From positions 1 through 12,271 of the forward strand of contig CALESG010000094.1 of assembly GCA_937907215.1 (NCBI GenBank): a stretch of DNA of 12,271 nt, in the 5' to 3' direction. Made by a program: the position numbers and the translations under genes. Of this stretch, positions 6,832 through 12,271 are shown in pieces (position 1 is the first letter of the stretch; each line of letters begins with the position of its first letter). The notes beneath the pieces were generated by a model. It ran no database searches and was not told where the DNA came from. It saw only the letters and a list, made by a program, of their open reading frames with translations. This DNA is from an uncultured Ruminococcus sp. Its GTDB lineage: Bacteria; Bacillota; Clostridia; Oscillospirales; Ruminococcaceae.

Positions 6832-6870
6832 AAAATAAAAAAAGCGGCAATACTCCAGAGATTTCCACTT
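6832..6870 (-). promoter_or_regulatory. Short terminator-like hairpin near the 5' end of the transpeptidase leader
   Basis: On the minus strand AAGTGG (6870-6865) can pair with CCGCTT (6847-6842). A few more pairs inside (AAT/ATT, CT/AG around CTGG) extend it, and TTTTTATTTT follows (to 6832). The predicted start of transcription is near 6883, so the hairpin would lie about 13 bases into the RNA. The stem is short and includes a G-U pair, so function is uncertain. Confidence 0.35.
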
Positions 6871-6889
6871 ATATTATACACCTTTAATT

Positions 6890-6918
6890 ATTATATATTA
6901 CATTGTGTTTTTTGTCAA
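6890..6918 (-). promoter_or_regulatory. Sigma-A promoter for the L,D-transpeptidase gene
   Basis: TTGACA (6918-6913), a 17-base spacer and TATAAT (6895-6890) are perfect consensus boxes on the minus strand. Transcription should start near 6883. That gives a leader of roughly 245 bases before the TTG start at 6637, long enough to contain both structured elements described in this region. Confidence 0.85.
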
Positions 6919-7088
6919 CCGTTTTAACAAACAATTTAAATTGATACTGTTTTTTAATTATCCTGTTACTAATTTCATAACAAAAGCAAACAGCAAAAAA
7001 AATGAACGCTAGTCATTTTATTCAACATAATCCCAAGTATATGTACATAATATCCAAATACATAAACTTTTTTTGTATGATAAATCAA
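6919..7088. other. AT-rich spacer between the divergent promoters
   Basis: Between the two -35 boxes there are about 170 AT-rich bases. I see no open frame with a ribosome binding site, no RNA gene and no convincing operator or long inverted repeat here. Together with the leaders on either side it makes up the only gene-free stretch of the window longer than 300 bases (6638-7196). Confidence 0.6.
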
Positions 7089-7117
7089 TTGACAGAAAAT
7101 TAAAATAGTATTATACT
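7089..7117 (+). promoter_or_regulatory. Sigma-A promoter for the pectate lyase gene
   Basis: TTGACA (7089-7094), a 17-base spacer and TATACT (7112-7117) form a near-perfect promoter. Transcription should start near 7124, leaving about 73 bases of leader before the ATG at 7197. Confidence 0.88.
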
Positions 7118-7170
7118 TACATTGTATAAGCTTAATTTTGGAAAAAATTACAAATGCTTGTATCTAGATT

Positions 7171-7199
7171 ATTGGTTTTATTAGGAGGTTAAACCAATG
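7171..7199 (+). promoter_or_regulatory. Hairpin presenting the ribosome binding site of the pectate lyase gene
   Basis: ATTGGTTT (7171-7178) is the perfect complement of AAACCAAT (7191-7198). The 12-base loop (7179-7190) contains AGGAGG at 7183-7188, and the first two bases of the start codon (7197-7198) are in the stem. This decides the start: AGGAGG is 8 bases from ATG 7197. The structure could limit or expose initiation; which of these it does cannot be read from the sequence. Confidence 0.6.
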
Positions 7200-10100
7200 G
7201 GAATTAGAAAACATGCAAAGAAAACATTTGCTACATTACTTGCAGCAAGTACACTTACATCAGCTGCCGCTACATTTAACGTAATGGCTGATAACAGTGA
7301 CACAATCAATTATAACGCTGGTACTATGGAAGAAATTCCACTGGTAGAAGCAGGCAGCGCTGTTTCTATAGTTGATGCCAAGGGTTATGAAGAAGGTGCT
7401 TACGCTGAATGGACTGCTGTTGACGGTGCAGACGGATACAATGTTTATTGTGACGGAGTTCAGCTTGATTCAATGCTTATTCGTCAGTATTCAGGCTATT
7501 TCCGAGCTGACGCAGTAGGAATCAAAGCCGGAAATCACACACTTAAAATTGTTCCAACAAAGAATGGAGCTGAAATGACTTCAGCAGCTGCTGAAATCAA
7601 TGTTACATCTACATCTTATGATAGAAGTGGTTTCTGCTTTGCAAAGAACTCTATAACAGGCGGTTCTGGCATTGGCGCTTACAATGATGACGGTACTCTC
7701 AAGAGTGGTGCTGTTGTTCTGTATGTAACAGAAGATACTAAAAATACTATTAAAATGGATGTCAAGATAAGCAGCTCAAAGACTCAGACATGTACCGGTA
7801 TAAGCGAAATTCTCAAAGCTATGCAAAAGGGTGCTGAAACTCGTCCTGTTGCTATACGTATTATTGGTAAAGTAACTATTGATGGTATAAACGGATCTGG
7901 CGACACTAATAATCTGCTCCTCAAGGCAAGCTCAGAAAGCAGTCCTATTAAGAATATCACTGTTGAGGGAATCGGTGAAGATGCTGTATGCTACGGTTGG
8001 GGTGTACGCTGCAACAGAGCTCAGAGCATTGAGATCAGAAATCTGGCTGTAATGCTCTTTGGCGATGACGGTATCGCACTTGAAACGGCAAACTATAATA
8101 TATGGGTTCATGACAATGACATCTTCTACGGTTCAGCCGGAAGCGATGCCGATCAGGTAAAGGGCGACGGCTCTATGGACCTTAAGGATGACTCAAAGTA
8201 TATCACTGTTTCTTACAATCACTTCTGGGATTCAGGAAAAATGTCACTTTGTGGAATGAAGAGTGAAACTGGTGAAAACTGGATTTCTTATCACCACAAC
8301 TGGTTTGACCACTCCGATTCTCGTCACCCAAGAATCCGTACAATGTCTGTTCACGTTTACAATAACTATTATGACGGAAACGCTAAGTACGGCGTAGGTG
8401 TTACAATGGGCGGAAATGCGTTTGTTGAAAACAACTATTTCAGAAATTGTAACTATCCTATGATGATCTCCATGCAGGGATCTGACACAATAAGCGGCGG
8501 TACATTCTCTGGTGAAAGTGGCGGTATGATCAAGTCATTCGGCAACGTTATGTCAGGTCATAAATCATACATAACCTATCAAACCAACAACAAAGACTTT
8601 GACGCTTATGAAGCTTCTTCAAGAGATGAAAAAGTTCCGGAAAGCATTAAGTGCGTTTCTGGTGCTACAAGTTACAACAATTTTGATACAAACAGCAGTG
8701 TAATGTATTCATACACTCCTGATTCTGCTGATGCAGTTCCAAGCAAAGTAATGGAACTTGCCGGCAGACTTAACGGCGGTGACTTTGAATGGGAATTCAA
8801 TGACTCTGTGGATGATAAAGATTATAGCGTAAATAAAGAACTGATGAATAAGATAACTTCCTATCAGTCAGGCGTTATTGCTATCGGCAGCGGATTCCAG
8901 TCCGGTTCTTCTATTACCACTACTGCATCAACTACTGCTACTTCAAAATCTTCAAGCAGTAATACTACAGTAAAAACTACTACAGCGTCACAGCCTCCTA
9001 TCAGTGGCGGATATGTTCATGATTTTACCGCTAACGGCAAGGACAGCACATTCTATACAATCACAGGTAATCTCTCCACTTCCAGAGGTACTGTAAATTA
9101 TGATGGCAAGACACTTACCCAGTGCCTGAAAATGGAAAGTGCTACAAATATTGCATTTACAGCACCGGCAGACGGAAAGCTTACACTTGTATTTGCTGAA
9201 GCCGGCAAGGCAGTTAAGGTTGACAATACAAAGTATACAACAGATGCAAGCGGTATAGTTACCATTGATCTTAAGGCTGGTGCACATACTGTTATAAAGG
9301 GTGATTCTATCAGCCTGTTCTACATGGCTTATAACTCAACAGGTGCGGTTGTGACAACAAATTCTTCAAATTCTAGTGCATCTATAGCAACTACTACTGC
9401 TACTTCAAAATCTTCACAATCAAGCGTTGTTGAAGGTGATCTGAAGGTAAAGAGCGTAGGCGGCTGGAATGAAATGATGTATCTTGTTGTTGAAGGTGTT
9501 GCTGATGCTGATGTAACAGCTGTTTCATACAGTGGTCCTGTAAACGGTTCTCTTACTGGTGATGATTTCAAGTATCTGGTAAGAGATGTTGAAGGCGGTG
9601 CACGTGTTGATGTAACAGGTCTTACATCAGGTGTATACTCTATCACTATGAAAACAACAAAGGGCGATGTTACAGTAAGCAATGTTTCTGTTGGTACTCA
9701 GGACCGTTCAGGATATGCTCACTACAACTACACAGCCGGCGTTGGTGCTTACAATGATGACGGTACACTCAAGAGCAATGCTATCGTTCTCTATGTAACA
9801 GAGGACAACAAGAATACTGTTTCCGTTACATCCAAGGATGGCACAACTGTAAAGGGTATCGGTCACATCCTGAACTCCGCTGGTATGGACAACGGTACCG
9901 GCAAGACTGCAAACGGCGGTGTACCTAATAACAACAATGGCATAATCGCAAAACTTGCAGCTGATGGCACTCCTTTGGTTGTAAGAATTGTTGGCAATGT
10001 AACTGCTCCTGATGGAGTAACTGTATTTGACTCTGTTGACAACGGTGGTTCTGTTGGCGATAACGGCTATATGGCAAGAATGAAGTCCGGTAAGGACATC

Positions 10101-11255
10101 ACTATTGAAGGTATCGGTACTGATGCTTGCGTAAACGGCTGGGGTTTCCACTTTATGGCTGAGTCTTCAAAGCCTGATTTCGGTAAGAGCTTTGAAGTAA
10201 GAAATATTGCATTTAGAAATGTTCCTGAAGACTGCGTTGGTATGGAAGGCGTTCAGGAAGGTTCAACTTTGACAGCTTCTGTTGAAAGATGCTGGATCCA
10301 CAACTGCGAATTCTATGTTCCTAAGATCTCAAATCCTGCTGAATCAGATAAGGCTGAAGGTGACGGTGCTTGCGACTTTAAACGTGGTCAGTATTTCACA
10401 AACAGCTATTGCTACTATGAAGGTTACCACAAAACTAACCTCGTAGGAGCTTCAGACAGCAACCTCCAGTTCCATCTGACATATCATCATAACTACTGGA
10501 AGAACTGCGAATCTCGTGGACCTCTTGCACGTCAGGCTAATATCCATATGTACAACAATGTATTTGATGGTCAGACAAGCTACTGCATGAATCCAAGAGC
10601 TAACGCTTACATCTTCTCTGAATATAACGTATTCAAAGATAGTAAAAACCCAATGCGAGTTACGCTCGGTGCTGTTAAGAGCTATATGGATGAATTTACT
10701 AATGTAAAGGGCGATCAGGATGGTACTATCGTAACAGATAAGAGCCAAAAGGTTGATACAGCTAATAAGTATGCTAACTTCGATACAAATGCTTCTATCT
10801 GCTACATTCCTTCCGGCAACTACAAGCTTGATACAGCAAATTCTCCTGATCTGTTTACAAATCTCAAATCAATTTTTGAAACAGACGGAGGATGCATGGA
10901 CGAAATGAGCATTTCAGGCGGCGGTGATATTACTATAGGTACAACAACAACAACTACTACAGGTGATAAAAATACAACTACAACAACCACAACAACTACT
11001 ACAACTACAAACACCACTACTAAGAGCAGTCAAATTCCTAATGTTGTTTATGGTGATATAAACCTTGACAGTACACTCTCTATGATCGACATTGTATATT
11101 TGAACAAGTTCATTGCAGGTGCAATGGATCTAAATGATCAGCAGCTTGCAAATGCACAGTGCTATATCTCTGATCAGGAAATCAACGGCAGAGATGCAAA
11201 TGCTTTGATGCAGCGTCTGGCTGAGCAGATCAAGGTTCTCCCTGTCAAGGATTGA
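7197..11255 (+). CDS. Modular dockerin-bearing pectate lyase with two PL1 domains and a CBM77-like module
   Basis: This 1352-residue secreted enzyme should cleave homogalacturonan by beta-elimination. Order: signal peptide 1-31 (cleavage after VMA), Fn3-like domain about 38-141, PL1 copy 1 about 142-563, Ser/Thr linker, CBM77-like pectin-binding module 606-713 (LKMES, VDNTKYT), linker, Fn3-like domain about 744-835, PL1 copy 2 about 836-1240, Thr-rich linker 1249-1275, dockerin 1283-1352. Copy 1 keeps ISYHHNWF and Arg376/Arg381 in SRHPRIR, with K348 in GKMSLCG. Copy 2 keeps HKTNLVGASDS (K1079), LTYHHNYW and R1107/R1112 in SRGPLAR, closer to classic PelC motifs. Both Fn3-PL1 units share DRSG and GAYNDDGTLKS, so they arose by duplication. 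The dockerin's first loop is good (DINLDSTLSMID), but the second (CYISDQEINGRD) lacks the first two ligands. It has its own promoter and terminator. Naming the middle module CBM77 is from memory of the family. Confidence 0.93.
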   Translation: MGIRKHAKKTFATLLAASTLTSAAATFNVMADNSDTINYNAGTMEEIPLVEAGSAVSIVDAKGYEEGAYAEWTAVDGADGYNVYCDGVQLDSMLIRQYSGYFRADAVGIKAGNHTLKIVPTKNGAEMTSAAAEINVTSTSYDRSGFCFAKNSITGGSGIGAYNDDGTLKSGAVVLYVTEDTKNTIKMDVKISSSKTQTCTGISEILKAMQKGAETRPVAIRIIGKVTIDGINGSGDTNNLLLKASSESSPIKNITVEGIGEDAVCYGWGVRCNRAQSIEIRNLAVMLFGDDGIALETANYNIWVHDNDIFYGSAGSDADQVKGDGSMDLKDDSKYITVSYNHFWDSGKMSLCGMKSETGENWISYHHNWFDHSDSRHPRIRTMSVHVYNNYYDGNAKYGVGVTMGGNAFVENNYFRNCNYPMMISMQGSDTISGGTFSGESGGMIKSFGNVMSGHKSYITYQTNNKDFDAYEASSRDEKVPESIKCVSGATSYNNFDTNSSVMYSYTPDSADAVPSKVMELAGRLNGGDFEWEFNDSVDDKDYSVNKELMNKITSYQSGVIAIGSGFQSGSSITTTASTTATSKSSSSNTTVKTTTASQPPISGGYVHDFTANGKDSTFYTITGNLSTSRGTVNYDGKTLTQCLKMESATNIAFTAPADGKLTLVFAEAGKAVKVDNTKYTTDASGIVTIDLKAGAHTVIKGDSISLFYMAYNSTGAVVTTNSSNSSASIATTTATSKSSQSSVVEGDLKVKSVGGWNEMMYLVVEGVADADVTAVSYSGPVNGSLTGDDFKYLVRDVEGGARVDVTGLTSGVYSITMKTTKGDVTVSNVSVGTQDRSGYAHYNYTAGVGAYNDDGTLKSNAIVLYVTEDNKNTVSVTSKDGTTVKGIGHILNSAGMDNGTGKTANGGVPNNNNGIIAKLAADGTPLVVRIVGNVTAPDGVTVFDSVDNGGSVGDNGYMARMKSGKDITIEGIGTDACVNGWGFHFMAESSKPDFGKSFEVRNIAFRNVPEDCVGMEGVQEGSTLTASVERCWIHNCEFYVPKISNPAESDKAEGDGACDFKRGQYFTNSYCYYEGYHKTNLVGASDSNLQFHLTYHHNYWKNCESRGPLARQANIHMYNNVFDGQTSYCMNPRANAYIFSEYNVFKDSKNPMRVTLGAVKSYMDEFTNVKGDQDGTIVTDKSQKVDTANKYANFDTNASICYIPSGNYKLDTANSPDLFTNLKSIFETDGGCMDEMSISGGGDITIGTTTTTTTGDKNTTTTTTTTTTTTNTTTKSSQIPNVVYGDINLDSTLSMIDIVYLNKFIAGAMDLNDQQLANAQCYISDQEINGRDANALMQRLAEQIKVLPVKD
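8931..8954 (+). repeat. 24-bp direct repeat in linker, copy 1
   Basis: This stretch encodes TTATSKSS just before the CBM77-like module and is identical, base for base, to 9393-9416. The copies are 462 bases (154 codons) apart, in the same frame. Confidence 0.9.
9393..9416 (+). repeat. 24-bp direct repeat in linker, copy 2
   Basis: The second identical copy lies just after the CBM77-like module. Together the two flank that module, so recombination between them would remove it without breaking the frame. Confidence 0.9.
10941..11021 (+). repeat. ACA/ACT triplet tract encoding the Thr linker
   Basis: The tract is almost entirely ACA, ACT and ACC codons, interrupted by GGTGATAAAAAT (GDKN) and one AAC. 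It encodes the flexible linker before the dockerin, a common place for O-glycosylated Thr runs. Its triplet nature means length changes would stay in frame. Confidence 0.85.
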
Positions 11256-11290
11256 TTTGAGTCGTTTACAATGTGAATGATTAGCTAAAT

Positions 11291-11321
11291 AAAGGCAGTA
11301 CGATTTATTCGTACTGCCTTT
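11291..11321. terminator. Strong bidirectional terminator after the pectate lyase gene
   Basis: AAAGGCAGTACG (11291-11302) pairs perfectly with CGTACTGCCTTT (11310-11321) over a 7-base loop. The plus side ends in a T run (TTTTGTTGT); the minus side ends in TTTATTT. It separates the pectate lyase stop (11255) from the convergent lipoprotein stop (11342). Confidence 0.9.
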
Positions 11322-11341
11322 TGTTGTATTGAAAACGATCT

Positions 11342-11947
11342 TTATTGCTGAGCATTTTCATCTGCTGCTGTTAATGATGTAGTAACAATAAGAGATTCTA
11401 TGGTAGTTTCAGTTGTTGTTACAGCAGCGTCTGGACTATATCCTTCAAAAATAATACAGCCGCCCATATTATTCATTCTAAATTCTGCAAGACTTCCATC
11501 ACCATTTAAATATAGTGTATATTTTTCACCATCAAGCTCGCCTTCGATTTCAATAAGATCATCTTTCTTACTGCCTGATATATCGTCTGATTCAGCAACA
11601 GTATCCACGGCTTTTATAAGCTCTGTCAAAAGAGCCTTTGACGGCAAAGCAGCCTGAGGAACTGAAAATGACAGACCTTTATATGACGCTTCAACACTAT
11701 CACCATTAAAATTAAGCTGTACACCGGAAAGCTCTGAGGGTGATTCAAAGCAAGCATTCCAGATGCCTGAATCATATCTTGTCAAAACACCTTCAGCAGT
11801 AAAATCATCAAGCTCAAGAGTCATATCAGTAGAAAAGACACCATTAAGTTTTTGTTCTGCATTTGCTGAAGGAGCAGCTGAATTTTCACAAGCTGTAAAA
11901 ACAATAAAACCCGTAATCGCTGTAAGAGTAACAATCAATCGTTTCAT
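11342..11947 (-). CDS. Small lipoprotein of unknown function
   Basis: The 201-residue product begins with a lipoprotein signal, MKRLIVTLTAITGFIVFTAC, with Cys20 as the probable lipidated residue. The lipobox is VFTAC, with Phe rather than Leu at -3. ATG at 11947-11945 has AAGGAG at 11963-11958, 10 bases away. The mature part (ELDDFTAEGVLTRYDSGIWN, LNFNGDSVEASYKGLSFSVP, IEGELDGEKYTLYLNGDGS) has alternating short strands such as would build a small beta-rich domain. It ends in a Thr-rich tail (TTTETTIESLIVTTS). I do not recognise the family and assign no function. It lies 89 bases downstream of the nnrD gene in the same direction and may share its transcript. No strong promoter is visible in that gap. 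Confidence 0.8.
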   Translation of the reverse strand: MKRLIVTLTAITGFIVFTACENSAAPSANAEQKLNGVFSTDMTLELDDFTAEGVLTRYDSGIWNACFESPSELSGVQLNFNGDSVEASYKGLSFSVPQAALPSKALLTELIKAVDTVAESDDISGSKKDDLIEIEGELDGEKYTLYLNGDGSLAEFRMNNMGGCIIFEGYSPDAAVTTTETTIESLIVTTSLTAADENAQQ

Positions 11948-12036
11948 AACGTCAGATCTCCTTTATAATTTATTATCTTATATTTATAAGGGCAATATCT
12001 GTTTAACGTCTTCAAAATAATTATTATAATTATTCT

Positions 12037-12270
12037 TTATTTTCTGATTTCCTCAATTTTCCTAAATACTTCAGGAATACACTCAATTATATCACGTGGA
12101 AGCATTGCAGATTGGCTGTATTTGTTTGCTGCAATGTCACCCGCCATTCCATGAATGTACACTCCGGCAATTGCAGCGTTTATAGGTTTTAAACCCTGTG
12201 CTGCAAATGAGGCTACCATTCCTGCCAGAACATCTCCGCTGCCGCCTCTGCTCATTCCGGGATTTCCAGT
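12037..12270 (-). CDS. nnrD: ADP-dependent NAD(P)H-hydrate dehydratase, C-terminal part (5' end outside window)
   Basis: The frame stays open to the window edge, so the true start lies beyond 12271. The Met at 12255 is inside the motif TGNPGMSRGGSGDVLAGM, not a start. That motif, with the Asp of GSGDVL (residue 13 of the 77 seen), is the conserved ribokinase-like active-site segment of NnrD/CARKD. The enzyme repairs hydrated NADH and NADPH with ADP. The following FAAQGLKPINAAIAGVYIHGMAGDIAA also fits the family. In many Firmicutes it is the C-terminal half of a fused epimerase-dehydratase (NnrE-NnrD), but this cannot be decided here. TAA at 12039-12037 ends the gene. Confidence 0.93.
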   Translation of the reverse strand, partial: TGNPGMSRGGSGDVLAGMVASFAAQGLKPINAAIAGVYIHGMAGDIAANKYSQSAMLPRDIIECIPEVFRKIEEIRK

Positions 12271-12271
12271 G

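Noticed and set aside
7003..7016. TGAACGCTAGTCA as a CcpA catabolite (cre) site
   Set aside because: It is one base short of the 14-base cre pattern and poorly matched at the conserved centre.
9329..10151. Minus-strand open frames inside the pectate lyase gene
   Set aside because: They have no ribosome binding sites or recognisable motifs, and the plus frame is fully explained by known domains.
10820..11017. Valine-rich minus-strand frame
   Set aside because: It is the reverse reading of the ACA/ACT tract encoding the Thr linker.
10941..11021. Repeat tract as a CRISPR array
   Set aside because: It is an in-frame triplet run within a coding linker, without repeats and spacers of regular length.
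11948..12036. Promoter or terminator between nnrD and the lipoprotein gene
   Set aside because: The gap is AT-rich with only short imperfect palindromes and no well-spaced -35/-10 pair.

Overview
The window looks like a Ruminococcus-type gut or rumen Firmicute (Oscillospiraceae/Ruminococcaceae). The reasons are two dockerin-bearing secreted proteins, a very large PL1 pectate lyase with a CBM77-like pectin-binding module, an AT-rich background, strong AGGAGG-type ribosome binding sites and TTGACA/TATAAT sigma-A promoters. Species cannot be fixed from the sequence alone.

Layout. Positions 2-883 (+) hold the 3' end of a secreted or cell-surface protein made almost entirely of tandem dockerin modules (four pairs of calcium loops). 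It converges on a four-gene minus-strand block, with a bidirectional terminator between them (932-966). Read in its own direction the block is: an L,D-transpeptidase (6637-4763), a glutamine-synthetase-family protein (4694-3522), an ANTAR RNA-binding antiterminator-type regulator (3489-2911) and asparagine synthase AsnB (2814-976). A 559-base intergenic region (6638-7196) follows. It holds a consensus promoter for each divergent gene and a strikingly structured, partly GC-rich leader for the transpeptidase. The pectate lyase (7197-11255, +) has the order signal peptide, Fn3-like, PL1, CBM77-like, Fn3-like, PL1, Thr linker, dockerin, and ends at a strong bidirectional terminator. Convergent to it lie a small lipoprotein of unknown function (11947-11342) and the 3' end of an NAD(P)H-hydrate dehydratase gene (12270-12037).

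How the genes may work together. The pectate lyase and the dockerin protein fit cellulosome-style degradation of plant cell wall. The minus-strand block joins nitrogen assimilation (AsnB uses glutamine as amide donor) to a GS-family/ANTAR pair like the glnA-antiterminator arrangement known in clostridia. Here, however, the GS homologue has lost essentially the whole active site: three metal ligands have become Arg/Lys, the ammonium-site Asp and the glutamate flap are gone, and so is the C-terminal extension. The ANTAR protein has lost the acidic pocket and phospho-acceptor Asp of its receiver domain. The leaders of asnB, of the GS-like gene and of the transpeptidase each carry a hairpin followed by a T-rich run. 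The most interesting hypothesis in the window is therefore a non-catalytic GS-like sensor working with a phosphorylation-independent ANTAR antiterminator on those leaders. The sequence observations are direct; the regulatory link is inference.
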